In this document: piece after piece, positions 8,432-18,064 of the stretch
Layout of the letters: every line of letters starts with the position of its first letter
Position numbering within the stretch: position 1 is the first letter of the stretch
Assembly: GCF_000800015.1 (NCBI RefSeq)
Contig: NZ_JUGR01000001.1
Location: 3,038,001-3,102,000 of the forward strand
Origin: Terriglobus sp. TAA 43
GTDB lineage: Bacteria; Acidobacteriota; Terriglobia; Terriglobales; Acidobacteriaceae
Length of the DNA stretch: 64,000 nucleotides
Direction: 5' to 3'
Program-made: the position numbers and the translations under genes
The notes under the pieces: generated by a model
Seen by the model: the letters and a program-made list of their open reading frames with translations, nothing else
What the model was told of the DNA's origin: nothing
The model's database searches: none

Positions 8432-9343
8432 ATGCCTACCGTTCAACTCAATAACATCCGCAAGGTCTATGACACGAAGGTCGCTGTCGAAGGCCTCACA
8501 CTGACCATTGAGCCGGGCCAGATGTTCGGCCTCCTGGGCCCGAATGGCAGCGGCAAAACATCGTCCATCCGCATGATGATCGGCATCACCGTCCCCGACA
8601 GCGGAACCGTCGAGCTGTTCAACAAGCCCTTTGATCGTAAGAGTCTGGAGCGAGTCGGCTATCTGCCGGAAGAGCGCGGTCTGTACAAGAAGATGAACGT
8701 ACTTGAGCAGATCATCTTCATGGGGCAGTTACGCGGCCTGAGCGCAACAGAAGCTGAGAGGCGCGGCAAGGCATGGGCCGAGCGGCTGCAGATCACTGAG
8801 GCACTGCCCAAGAAGACAGAAGAGCTGTCGAAGGGCATGCAGCAGAAGATCCAGTTCATCACCACGCTCATCCACGAACCGGACCTCATCATCATGGACG
8901 AGCCGTTCAGCGGCCTCGATCCGGTGAACGGCGCGCTGCTGCAGGACACGCTGCTGGAACTGCGCAACGCGGGCAAAGCAATCCTGTTCTCCACGCACCG
9001 CATGGACCAGGTGGAAAAGATGTGCGACGCCATCGCCATCATCTATCGTGGCAAGCTGGTGCTGGAAGGCACCATGCGCGAAATCAAGCAGGAGTATCCG
9101 CGCAACCGCGTCGACGTAGTCTTTGAAGGCGACGACAGCTTCCTGAACAATCCTGAAGCGGAAGAAGTCAATCGGTACGGCAACGGCGTGGCATCGTTGA
9201 AGCTTCGCGGCCACCAGCCGGATGCTCAGCCGCTGTTGGCGGAAGCTGTTGCACGCGGCACGCGCATCACGCGTTTTGAAGTGAAGGAACCCACGCTGGA
9301 AGAGATCTTCATTGAGCGTGTGGGAGGCAACACCAATGCATAA
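8432..9343 (+). CDS. ABC transporter ATPase, NatA-like
   Basis: 303 residues. Walker A GPNGSGKT near residue 36, signature ELSKGMQQKIQF (LSxGxxQ type), Walker B LIIMDEPFSGLDP and the H-loop STHRMDQVE are all intact. The C-terminal extension after residue 220 is typical of NatA and related drug or sodium exporters. The stop codon overlaps the permease start by eight bases (ATGCATAA), showing translational coupling. Confidence 0.92.
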   Translation: MPTVQLNNIRKVYDTKVAVEGLTLTIEPGQMFGLLGPNGSGKTSSIRMMIGITVPDSGTVELFNKPFDRKSLERVGYLPEERGLYKKMNVLEQIIFMGQLRGLSATEAERRGKAWAERLQITEALPKKTEELSKGMQQKIQFITTLIHEPDLIIMDEPFSGLDPVNGALLQDTLLELRNAGKAILFSTHRMDQVEKMCDAIAIIYRGKLVLEGTMREIKQEYPRNRVDVVFEGDDSFLNNPEAEEVNRYGNGVASLKLRGHQPDAQPLLAEAVARGTRITRFEVKEPTLEEIFIERVGGNTNA

Positions 9344-10571
9344 CATTTTCCTCATCGCCCGCCGCGAATACCTGGAACGTGTGCGCACCAAGGGATTCAT
9401 GATCGCCACAATTCTGATTCCGCTGCTGATGGGCGGCGGTATTGCGGCGTCAATCCTCATCGCAAAGCACACCAAGTCGTCATCGCACATCGTCATCGTG
9501 TCGCCAGACCTGGCGCTCGCAACCGATGTCCAGCAACAGTTGGACGACGATACCGATCACAACATGCAACTCAACGTCATCGCGCCTCCCACTGTGAACA
9601 CGCGGTCTACACTACTGCGCGAGTTGAAGGCGAAGGACATTGACGGCTACCTGTGGATCACTCCCGCAACGGTGCAGGGACAGAAGCCGTCGATTGAGTA
9701 CAAGCAGGGATCGTCTGCAGACTTGGCCACGCGCAACACCGTACGCGATGCACTGGGCAAAGTTTTCACGCGCGAACGATTAATGAAGCAGGGCATGAGC
9801 TCTTCCGATGTGAAGACGTTGATGGCGCCCATCGACATGAGTTCTTCCAATGAACAACAGGACGATACTGGCGCGAACTTCGCCGGTGCGTACGTGCTCT
9901 TCTTCCTCATGTACATGGTCATCATGCTCTACGGCATGAACGTGGCGCGGTCCATCATCGAAGAAAAAACATCACGCGTATTTGAAGTGATGCTGGCCAC
10001 CGTAAAGCCGGGCGAAATGATGGCGGGCAAGGTTATCGGCGTTGGCTCTGTGGGACTCACGCAGGTTTCGATTTGGATGCTCGCAGCCGTCATCCTCACG
10101 GCCACACCACTCATGGCTCACATGCTCGGCGGTGGCACACACATCTCCATCTCCGCGGAGCAGGTGGGCTTCTTTATCATCTACTTCCTGCTTGGCTATC
10201 TGTTGTATTCGGCAATGGCGGCTGCTCTGGGCGCCATGACGAATTCTGAGCAGGAGCTGCAGCAGTTGAACATGTTCCTGGTCATGCCGCTGGCCGCATG
10301 CATGATTTCGCTGCCGCTGGTGCTGAACGCCCCGCAGAATCTCTGGTCGCGTGTTTTGTCGCTGGTGCCGTTCTTCTCACCGCTGCTCATGTACATGCGA
10401 ATCTCGGTTTCGCCGGTGCCATGGTATGAGATTGCCGCGTCCATCGTCCTGATGTCGATGACGATCTATGCAGTGCTGTGGATCGCCAGCCGCATCTATC
10501 GCGTTGGCATCCTCATGTACGGCAAGAAGCCAAACCTGCCTGAAATTCTGCGCTGGTTGAAGTACAGCTAG
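9336..10571 (+). CDS. ABC-2 type permease, NatB-like
   Basis: About 411 residues. One membrane helix near residues 22-42 (a long run of Ile, Leu and Met), a soluble extracytoplasmic domain of about 140 residues, then five or six helices: the layout of NatB/ABC-2 exporters. The motif NVARSIIEEKTSRVFEVML just after the second helix is the family's cytoplasmic coupling segment. Partner of the ATPase at 8432-9343; substrate (sodium, drug or other) is not shown. Confidence 0.9.
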   Translation: MHNIFLIARREYLERVRTKGFMIATILIPLLMGGGIAASILIAKHTKSSSHIVIVSPDLALATDVQQQLDDDTDHNMQLNVIAPPTVNTRSTLLRELKAKDIDGYLWITPATVQGQKPSIEYKQGSSADLATRNTVRDALGKVFTRERLMKQGMSSSDVKTLMAPIDMSSSNEQQDDTGANFAGAYVLFFLMYMVIMLYGMNVARSIIEEKTSRVFEVMLATVKPGEMMAGKVIGVGSVGLTQVSIWMLAAVILTATPLMAHMLGGGTHISISAEQVGFFIIYFLLGYLLYSAMAAALGAMTNSEQELQQLNMFLVMPLAACMISLPLVLNAPQNLWSRVLSLVPFFSPLLMYMRISVSPVPWYEIAASIVLMSMTIYAVLWIASRIYRVGILMYGKKPNLPEILRWLKYS

Positions 10572-10593
10572 AGCGAAACCAAAGCAAAACAAG

Positions 10594-10628
10594 AACGCAG
10601 CACCGTCACAGGTGCTGCGTTTCGTTTT
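10594..10628. terminator. Terminator after the NatAB operon
   Basis: Stem AACGCAGCACC/GGTGCTGCGTT (10594-10604 with 10611-10621), six-base loop, followed by TCGTTTTT. The convergent metallo-hydrolase gene ends at 10644. Confidence 0.88.
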
Positions 10629-10643
10629 TAGCCGTGAAGCCTC

Positions 10644-11717
10644 TTACACCCGAATAGCGACGTTGCTTGCCGCCTCGTCCGCATGTTCATGGGCGCTGGG
10701 CACGGCAGAGCAATACCGTCGCCACCAAAGTGAATTGCGTGCCTCACCCGCAAACTCCGTAGGAGCACCCGGTTCCGGCATCCACAAGGGAAGTCCGGCT
10801 TCCGCGGCCAGCTTGGTAACCCGTTCCGGCGGCTGGTACCAAGAATGGAAGGCCAGGCTGAACAGGCCCCAGTGAATCGGCATCAGTACCTTCGCACGCA
10901 GGTCCACGGCTGCCTTCACCGCGTTGTCCGGGCCAAGATGAATCTGATCCCACAGCGGATCAAACGCGCCGATTTCCAGCGTGGCCAGATCAAACGGGCC
11001 ATAGGTCTCACCAATCTCGCGATAGCCGGGCCAGTACCCCGAATCTGCGCCGTGATACAGGTTGTGGTGTTCCGTCTTCAGTACAAAAGACGACCATAGC
11101 GTCTCAAAGCGTTTCAGTCCGCGTCCGGAGAAGTGGCGTGCCGGCAGTGCCGTCAGCGTGAGCGGTGTTTTCGATCTGGAAGGAACGGTGAAGCTGTCCA
11201 TCCATTGCATTTCATGAATTTTGTGGTCAGGAATGCCCCACTTCCGCAGCAATCCGCCCACGCCAATGGAACAAACAAACAGGGGTGTGCGTTCCTGTAA
11301 CTGCAGCACAGCACTCTTATCCAGGTGGTCGTAGTGGTCGTGGGTCAGCAGAACGGCGTCGAGCTTTGGCAGCTCCGCAATGGTCAACGGCGGAGCGAAG
11401 AATCGCTTTGGTCCGAACCACTGCACCATGGACGTGCGCAGCGAAAAGACGGGGTCGGTCAGCACCGTGGTGCCATCGATTTCCATCAGCAGGGACGAGT
11501 GTCCCAGCCACGTCACGCGAAGGCCGGATACCGACGGCCGGTCAAAGGTATACACGTCTGTGCGGAACGGCCCCAGGGGCTTTCTGGGAACGCGTTCTTC
11601 CTTGCCGGTCAGCAGTCGCCGCAACATCTGCGGGAGATGCTTCATCGCGCCCACTTCCGTGGGAATCGGGTTCAGGTAGATGCCGTCTTTGGTCTCGGCG
11701 GGTTTCAAAAATGCCAT
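10644..11717 (-). CDS. Metallo-beta-lactamase-fold hydrolase, UlaG/NAPE-PLD-like
   Basis: 357 residues. The zinc-site motif THDHYDHLD (HxHxDH type) lies near residue 125, preceded by TWLGHSSLLMEIDG with the His of this branch and by VLTDPVF. A later LPARHFSGRG supplies another metal-ligand histidine, and SGYWPGYREIG and MPIHWGLFSLAFHSW complete the pattern seen in the RomA/NAPE-PLD-like branch. Substrate unknown. The distance to the divergent permease at 11824 is 106 bases. Confidence 0.87.
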   Translation of the reverse strand: MAFLKPAETKDGIYLNPIPTEVGAMKHLPQMLRRLLTGKEERVPRKPLGPFRTDVYTFDRPSVSGLRVTWLGHSSLLMEIDGTTVLTDPVFSLRTSMVQWFGPKRFFAPPLTIAELPKLDAVLLTHDHYDHLDKSAVLQLQERTPLFVCSIGVGGLLRKWGIPDHKIHEMQWMDSFTVPSRSKTPLTLTALPARHFSGRGLKRFETLWSSFVLKTEHHNLYHGADSGYWPGYREIGETYGPFDLATLEIGAFDPLWDQIHLGPDNAVKAAVDLRAKVLMPIHWGLFSLAFHSWYQPPERVTKLAAEAGLPLWMPEPGAPTEFAGEARNSLWWRRYCSAVPSAHEHADEAASNVAIRV

Positions 11718-11823
11718 CGATTAAATTGGATGCCGGGAAGCGTCGCGCGCCGCAAATATCCTCAGGAAAGTTGCATCGCCAGCAGCAGCCGCAACGGGAG
11801 TACCTTAAAGGGACGGGTGAAAC

Positions 11824-13050
<1,227 letters not shown>

Positions 13051-13053
13051 GTC

Positions 13054-14304
13054 ATGACACTTGCAGACGTCAAAGAGACCATCTCCATCTCGCTCGATCA
13101 GTTGCGCGCCAACAAGCTGCGCAGCGGCCTCACCGTGCTCGGCATCGTCATCGGTGTGCTCACCGTCATCATCATGTCGTCCGTGATCAACGGGCTCAAC
13201 GGCCAGGTGAACGGCATCATCTCGCAGCTTGGATCGAACACACTGTTTGTCTTCCGTTTTGAAGTCTTCGGCAAACGCCCCACGTTGGAAGAACTAGCGC
13301 GCAAACAGCTCACGTATGAGGACATGATGAGCCTGCAGGATCTGCCGCACGTCGTTGCTGCAGATGCGGGTCTTCGTTACGCCGACTTTACGTTTGGCGG
13401 CGGTGGTGGCATGGCTTCCGCCAAAGCGGGCACGCACAAACAGGACAGCGTCGGACTCGCCGGAGAGAATTTCACCTCGCCTGAAGTCAACGATTGGCAC
13501 ATCGATCGCGGTCGTTTCTTCACGCAGGACGAACAGACCCGAGCGGCCAAAGTTGTCCTGCTGGGGCATGACACGGCAGAGGAGTTATTCCCGGGTGAAA
13601 GCCCCCTCGGCAAGGAAGTCACGATTCCCGGTTTGACCGCAACGGTGATCGGTACGCTCGAAGCGGTGAAGGGGCTCACGCCGGGCAAAAATCCCAACGA
13701 CAGCTACGTCTACATGCCGTTGACCACGTTCCACAATCTCCACCCGGAGGTGTTGGATTACTGGATATCGGTGAAGTACGACGATGGAAAAAACCGCTCG
13801 CTGGTAGAAGAAGAGATTCGCGAACGTCTCCGCATCCGTCGCAAAGTCACCGTCGATAAAGACGACAACTTTGTCATCTTCGGATCAGATTCGCTCTCCC
13901 GCCTGTGGGCGCAACTCACGGACGGATTGTTCCTGCTGATGTTTGCTCTCTCCAGCGTGGGCCTGATGGTGGGCGGCGTCGGTGTCATGAACATCATGCT
14001 GGTGTCCGTGACAGAACGAACGCGCGAGATCGGCGTGCGCAAAGCGATCGGCGCAACCAAGCGAACCATCCTGTTGCAATTCACGTTGGAAGCAATGGTG
14101 CTGTGCGCCGTCGGTGGATTGATTGGCATCTCGCTCGGCTCCCTGATTGCGCTTGGGATGGGAGTGGTGCTGCCGTCAGTGCTGTCCAGCGCATGGGTGA
14201 TCGCAGCGTTCACAGTTTCCATCGCGATTGGACTCGTCTTCGGTATCTATCCCGCTTGGAAGGCCGCAAATCTCAATCCCATCGAAGCCTTGCGCTACGA
14301 GTAA
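13054..14304 (+). CDS. MacB/FtsX-type ABC permease (second of a pair)
   Basis: 416 residues with the same order of parts as its neighbour: helix 1 (LRSGLTVLGIVIGVLTVII), a large extracytoplasmic domain containing a glycine run FGGGGGMA, then three helices with VSVTERTREIGVRKAIGATK. It probably arose from the same ancestor and the two likely form a heterodimer. An ATPase must be supplied from elsewhere. A terminator follows. Confidence 0.87.
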   Translation: MTLADVKETISISLDQLRANKLRSGLTVLGIVIGVLTVIIMSSVINGLNGQVNGIISQLGSNTLFVFRFEVFGKRPTLEELARKQLTYEDMMSLQDLPHVVAADAGLRYADFTFGGGGGMASAKAGTHKQDSVGLAGENFTSPEVNDWHIDRGRFFTQDEQTRAAKVVLLGHDTAEELFPGESPLGKEVTIPGLTATVIGTLEAVKGLTPGKNPNDSYVYMPLTTFHNLHPEVLDYWISVKYDDGKNRSLVEEEIRERLRIRRKVTVDKDDNFVIFGSDSLSRLWAQLTDGLFLLMFALSSVGLMVGGVGVMNIMLVSVTERTREIGVRKAIGATKRTILLQFTLEAMVLCAVGGLIGISLGSLIALGMGVVLPSVLSSAWVIAAFTVSIAIGLVFGIYPAWKAANLNPIEALRYE

Positions 14305-14323
14305 CAGCGAGGAGAGATACGAC

Positions 14324-14357
14324 ACAGGGTTCACACATGTGAACCCTGTTCGCTTTT
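14324..14357. terminator. Bidirectional terminator
   Basis: Near-perfect inverted repeat ACAGGGTTCACA/TGTGAACCCTGT (14324-14335 with 14338-14349) followed by TCGCTTTT, between the stop of the permease gene and the stop of the glycosidase gene. Confidence 0.75.
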
Positions 14358-16310
14358 CTAGTGAGCCGGTGTCAGCACCACGGTCTTCACTTCAAACGGT
14401 TGCAGCGCAAATGAGTGCTCTCCGCGGATCGTCAAAGAAGACGCGTCACCTTTCCACGGACTCTGCGCAGCGAACGCCATCGCCTGTCCCTTCGGCACTT
14501 CCAACACCTTCGCCACATCCAGCGTGATGCTCTGCGGCTTATCGCTAGGATTACGCAGCGTCAGGATCGACTTCTTCGCAGACCATGCAGCCCATCCATA
14601 CACTTGTAGTTTCACCGGATCGCCGCCAACCCAGTGCGTGTCCTTCAACACATCCGCATTCGCACGCGACCACTTCGCAGCTTCCGCAAGATCATCCCAG
14701 TTCTGCTGCGAGAGCAACGACGGCGTAATGTACAACTCCTGCAACTGCGTTCCCGTGCCAAAGTAGCTGCGTACTTCATTGCGGAAGCTCTCGCCATATT
14801 CCACGTTCAGCTTCTTATGTTTCTCCGCGTAGATGATGCCATGCAGCATCAACGAATTCAGCGGAAACAGCGGACCCGCCTGTACCACGCGCTGATACGT
14901 GTCCGCATCGCGATACGTGATCCACTTCTCGCGCCAATTGCCCACACCGGCAAAGTCATCATCTTCGCCACCGCGCCAGATGCTGTCCGCTGTGCGCAAC
15001 CAGAACGGCGAAGGATATGTGCCTGTGGTCAGGTTGATGTAGATATCCGGCTTTTCTCTACGCAAGTCATCGATGAGCGCAAGCGCCGCTGCGAAGTCAG
15101 AATCAAACGCGCTACCGGGAAACACACGGTCGGCATTGCCAGTGCCGTCAAACTTGAATTGATTGATGCCATACTTGCGCACCATCTCCAGGCACACTTC
15201 CCTGAAGCGTTCGTAATACTTCGGCCCTGAGAGCGCGAAACCGTTATCAACAATTTCGTAGCCCTGTTCACGGCCATAGTTCACGCGGTCTTTCTTTGGC
15301 TTGCTGTAACCGCCCCACGGACTCATCCACACACCGGGCGCATATCCAAACTTCGCAGTCTCCTCACGCACCTTGGTGAAGCCGTTTGGGAAATCCTTCG
15401 GATGAAAATGCCACAGTGATGTGTGATCGTCCCATCCGTCATCGAACAGATAGCTGTCCAGCGTTACACCGCGTTTGTCATGCAGTTCTTTTCCAAACGC
15501 ATCAATGTGATTCAGCGCCGTCGCTTCGTCATACGGAGTGAAATAGCCCAGGTCGTACCAGGAGTTCGGATGGAGAAACGTGCGATACGGATGCGCACGC
15601 TCCCGCTCCACATACGCAAGAAAATCGCGGCGCATCTGTCCTTCGCGTGTCGTGCCGAACACAGCCGAATACGTAATCGACTGTCCCTGCTTCAGCGGCA
15701 ACGTACGCGTTATCCAAGCCGATGCAACGCCATCTTTCACGCTGCTCTCGCTCAGCGGATGTTCAAAGCCAAAGAACATATTGCCGGAGACAATCGGCGA
15801 ACCCTTCACCGTGCCAACAACCTTCGCATCGGCATCATTCCAGTGCAGCAACTCCACGGTGCGAATCGGTAAATCATCCTTCGCTGCCATCAACGTCACC
15901 GTTTCGCGCAGATAGTTGCTGGCAGTACTCAACACTTTCCAATCCACGCGAATCCGTCCATCCGCCGAATGCAGATGCGCCTCCACACCGCGCGTCATCG
16001 TGCGTTCCGCCATGCGCGAAGCATTGGGATGCGCCGCAAGCGTAATCGGAGAAACCTTGCCCTCCAACACCATGTCGCTTGAGGAGTAGCTGCTGCCATC
16101 GGCCAGGGTCACGCGAAAGGGAGCAGCGAATGCGACCGTGTGAGGATGCAATCCATCGTGAATCGTCAACGACTGCACATGGCCACTGTTCACGGCAATT
16201 TCAGCGCGAATCTTTGCATCGCCCACGCGATAGGTTTGCGCCTTGGCATGCGAAATCAGTGAAGCAATTAACAGGGCGGCGGACAAAGTCATGCGCGGCA
16301 TGGAAACCAT
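14358..16310 (-). CDS. Secreted glycoside hydrolase, alpha-galactosidase-like (clan GH-D type)
   Basis: 650 residues. The N-terminus has a hydrophobic core (LSAALLIASLISHAKA) ending in a likely signal peptidase site, so the enzyme is exported. The central TIM-barrel region carries DSYLFDDGWDDH and INQFKFDGTGN, which sit where the substrate-binding DD and the nucleophile Asp (KxD) lie in GH27/GH36 enzymes. A beta-sandwich-like C-terminus begins near GWAAWSAKKSILTLRNPSD. Some relatives are labelled enterotoxin in databases without functional proof. Substrate specificity is inferred only. The divergent HpnI-like gene starts 30 bases away, so the promoters must overlap the coding ends. Confidence 0.72.
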   Translation of the reverse strand: MVSMPRMTLSAALLIASLISHAKAQTYRVGDAKIRAEIAVNSGHVQSLTIHDGLHPHTVAFAAPFRVTLADGSSYSSSDMVLEGKVSPITLAAHPNASRMAERTMTRGVEAHLHSADGRIRVDWKVLSTASNYLRETVTLMAAKDDLPIRTVELLHWNDADAKVVGTVKGSPIVSGNMFFGFEHPLSESSVKDGVASAWITRTLPLKQGQSITYSAVFGTTREGQMRRDFLAYVERERAHPYRTFLHPNSWYDLGYFTPYDEATALNHIDAFGKELHDKRGVTLDSYLFDDGWDDHTSLWHFHPKDFPNGFTKVREETAKFGYAPGVWMSPWGGYSKPKKDRVNYGREQGYEIVDNGFALSGPKYYERFREVCLEMVRKYGINQFKFDGTGNADRVFPGSAFDSDFAAALALIDDLRREKPDIYINLTTGTYPSPFWLRTADSIWRGGEDDDFAGVGNWREKWITYRDADTYQRVVQAGPLFPLNSLMLHGIIYAEKHKKLNVEYGESFRNEVRSYFGTGTQLQELYITPSLLSQQNWDDLAEAAKWSRANADVLKDTHWVGGDPVKLQVYGWAAWSAKKSILTLRNPSDKPQSITLDVAKVLEVPKGQAMAFAAQSPWKGDASSLTIRGEHSFALQPFEVKTVVLTPAH

Positions 16311-16340
16311 GTTATCCGCGTCACTCGATACACTGGAAAC

Positions 16341-17501
16341 GTGACCGTTGCAGAAGCTATCACCCTCGTCACCACGCTACTCACGCTGGCCGGCCTTGCG
16401 TTCCTGATGATCGCCCTCCTTGCGGCACGGTCGTTCCGTCGCGAACCTGTATCCGCGCCCCCGGCGGTACTTCCCACCGTCAGTATCCTGAAGCCCATTA
16501 AGGGCTGGGACCCCGGCCGTTACGACGCCTTTGCCAGCCACTGCACTCAGAACTACGGTGGCCGCTATGAGCTTCTGCTCGGCCTCTCCGATCCAGACGA
16601 TGCCGAGGTTCTGGCAGAAGTAGAAAAGCTACGCGCCGCGCACCCACAAGCCATCATCCGCACCGTCCCCTGCGGCCGGCGTCTCGGCACCAACGGCAAG
16701 GTAAGCACGCTGCTGCAGACGGTGCCGCACGCCCTCGGCGAAGTCCTCATCATTAACGACGCAGACATCGTCGTATCCAGCGAATACCTCACTCGCATCA
16801 TCGCGGATCTTTCGCAGCCCAACACCGGGATGGTCACCGCGCCCTACCTCGGACGCACCGCAACCAAGCCAACACTGTGGGCGCGTCTGGAATCGCTCGG
16901 CATCAGCACAGACTTCCTGCCCGGCGTATTAACAGCGCGATTGCTCGATCGTGGCGTGCGTTTCGGCCTCGGCAGCACATTGGCTCTACGACGCGAAACG
17001 CTCGATCGCATCGGCGGTTTTGAGCCGCTGCTGGACATGCTGGCCGACGACTACGAACTCGGCGTGCGCGTCCACAAGGCAGGTATGCGCGTCGTGCTGT
17101 CGCCAGAGGTGGTTAGCACCGCGGTTCCGCAGTACACATTCCAGCACTTCTGGGATCACCAATTGCGCTGGGCACGCGGCGTCCGCGACGCCCGCAGACT
17201 CGGCTACCTGGGCCTCTGCCTCAGCTACGCACTGCCCTGGGCGTTGGCAAACGTCATCGCCAGCGGCTTTGCGCTGCCTAGCTTCACTCTTCTTTCGTTA
17301 GTACTGCTGGCACGCGTCGCCGTTGCTCTGTCCATGGGCGCAGGCATCCTGCGCGACGGACAGATCTTCCGCGATCTTTGGTTGCTGCCCCTGCGAGACT
17401 GTTTTGGTCTGCTGCTATGGGCTTGGAGCTATGCCGGTGAAGATGTTTTGTGGCGTGGGGAACGCTTCCGTTTGAAGCAGGGCAAGCTCATCCGCGAATA
17501 A
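16341..17501 (+). CDS. hpnI: GT2/GT21 glycosyltransferase, HpnI/ceramide glucosyltransferase-like
   Basis: About 386 residues from a GTG start. One N-terminal membrane helix (about 8-28), a cytosolic catalytic domain with PTVSILKPIKGWD, the metal-binding IINDADI (DxD type) and the acceptor-site HQLRWARG (QxxRW), then three or four C-terminal helices. This is the architecture of ceramide glucosyltransferase and of HpnI, which adds N-acetylglucosamine to bacteriohopanetetrol. Hopanoids are common in Acidobacteriaceae (family knowledge), but HpnJ and HpnK are not adjacent, so the symbol is tentative. Confidence 0.6.
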   Translation: MTVAEAITLVTTLLTLAGLAFLMIALLAARSFRREPVSAPPAVLPTVSILKPIKGWDPGRYDAFASHCTQNYGGRYELLLGLSDPDDAEVLAEVEKLRAAHPQAIIRTVPCGRRLGTNGKVSTLLQTVPHALGEVLIINDADIVVSSEYLTRIIADLSQPNTGMVTAPYLGRTATKPTLWARLESLGISTDFLPGVLTARLLDRGVRFGLGSTLALRRETLDRIGGFEPLLDMLADDYELGVRVHKAGMRVVLSPEVVSTAVPQYTFQHFWDHQLRWARGVRDARRLGYLGLCLSYALPWALANVIASGFALPSFTLLSLVLLARVAVALSMGAGILRDGQIFRDLWLLPLRDCFGLLLWAWSYAGEDVLWRGERFRLKQGKLIRE

Positions 17502-17520
17502 AGGATTCGGTAGCTAAACG

Positions 17521-17622
17521 TTAGAGGTGTCGACCATCGTCCTGCGGCATGCAGACAAATGCGACAACACAAGGAAATACCACGGCGCCTAGCGCCATGC
17601 TGGCAAGTATAAGAAGGGTCAT
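17521..17622 (-). CDS. 33-residue single-helix membrane microprotein, copy 2
   Basis: Minus-strand frame from ATG 17620-17622 to TAA 17521-17523: one hydrophobic helix (LLILASMALGAVVF), then PCVVAFVC and a polar tail PQDDGRHL. GGAGG lies eight bases before the ATG, an ideal site, which supports translation. It shares LGxVVFPCVVA-type residues with copy 1 (LGMLILPCLIA) 123 bases upstream on the same strand. No known family recognised; short length means similarity could partly reflect hydrophobic composition. Between the two lies an inverted repeat CCGTTC/GAACGG (17693-17698 with 17705-17710). Confidence 0.55.
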   Translation of the reverse strand: MTLLILASMALGAVVFPCVVAFVCMPQDDGRHL

Positions 17623-17745
17623 TGGGGCGGCCTCCGCTCTCTCGGCGAATCGTTCGGCTGGAGCTTTATTTGTTGAGGTTGCGCAGATAACACCGTTCCG
17701 TTTTGAACGGATGGATAGAAATTCAATTCGTGCGAGTGAATAAGG

Positions 17746-17844
17746 CTAGTTAAGTTCCTGTTCCCGGTCGCTGTGACGCATTGCGATCAAGCAGGGGAGT
17801 ATGAGCATTCCAAGAAAAACAGCTGCCACTAAAATACCGTGCAT
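17746..17844 (-). CDS. 32-residue single-helix membrane microprotein, copy 1
   Basis: Minus-strand frame from ATG 17842-17844 to TAG 17746-17748: MHGILVAAVFLGML, then ILPCLIAM and a charged tail RHSDREQELN. The Pro-Cys pair after the helix and the following small residue match copy 2. Its own ATG has only a weak GAG upstream; instead the good ribosome site belongs to a four-codon minigene just before it (see next entry), so translation may depend on re-initiation. Likely inner-membrane, charged tail in the cytoplasm by the positive-inside rule. Function unknown. Confidence 0.5.
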   Translation of the reverse strand: MHGILVAAVFLGMLILPCLIAMRHSDREQELN

Positions 17845-17861
17845 TGTGAGAATCTCAATTC

Positions 17862-17888
17862 TTAGAGAAGCGTCATTTGCGGCCTCTC
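17862..17888 (-). promoter_or_regulatory. Ribosome site plus four-codon leader MTLL-stop before microprotein copy 1
   Basis: Reading minus: GAGAGGCCGCAA, ATG (17874-17876), three codons, TAA (17862-17864). The same layout, GGAGGCCGC then AATGAC-CTTCT, begins microprotein copy 2, whose first residues are MTLL. So the leader is the duplicated counterpart of the copy-2 start, now closed by a stop, and copy 1 restarts 17 bases after the TAA in another frame. An inverted repeat TGAGA-A-TCTCA (17846-17856) lies between stop and restart. Whether this is regulation or decay is not settled. Confidence 0.45.
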
Positions 17889-18064
17889 ATGTCTTTACGG
17901 TCATGCATTTAGCACCGAACTGTGATTCCACCAAGGTGGTATGTAGATAGCACGTTTGGGGGATACGATGGCCCGATCGTGTAAAGGGATGCCTAAGTTC
18001 CAAGGGATGAAATAATAGGGATGCCGCGCCTTCCCGCGCCATTCGCCTGAAAGGAATTTTCCCG
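17889..18064. promoter_or_regulatory. Divergent control region between microproteins and glyA
   Basis: The stretch holds a 12-base inverted repeat CCACC-AA-GGTGG (17928-17939), a possible operator. GAAAGGAA lies 8-15 bases before the glyA ATG. I see no riboswitch fold and no convincing -35/-10 pair. Confidence 0.35.

Noticed and set aside
17549-17743. 64-codon plus-strand frame between the glycosyltransferase and glyA
   Set aside because: No ribosome site and no hydrophobic or domain pattern; it lies antisense to the better supported microprotein copy 2.
17746-17844. Treating the microprotein as a toxin of a type I toxin-antitoxin pair
   Set aside because: Single-helix size fits, but no antisense promoter or RNA pairing was found by eye, and the two copies lie in direct orientation. 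Left as unknown function.
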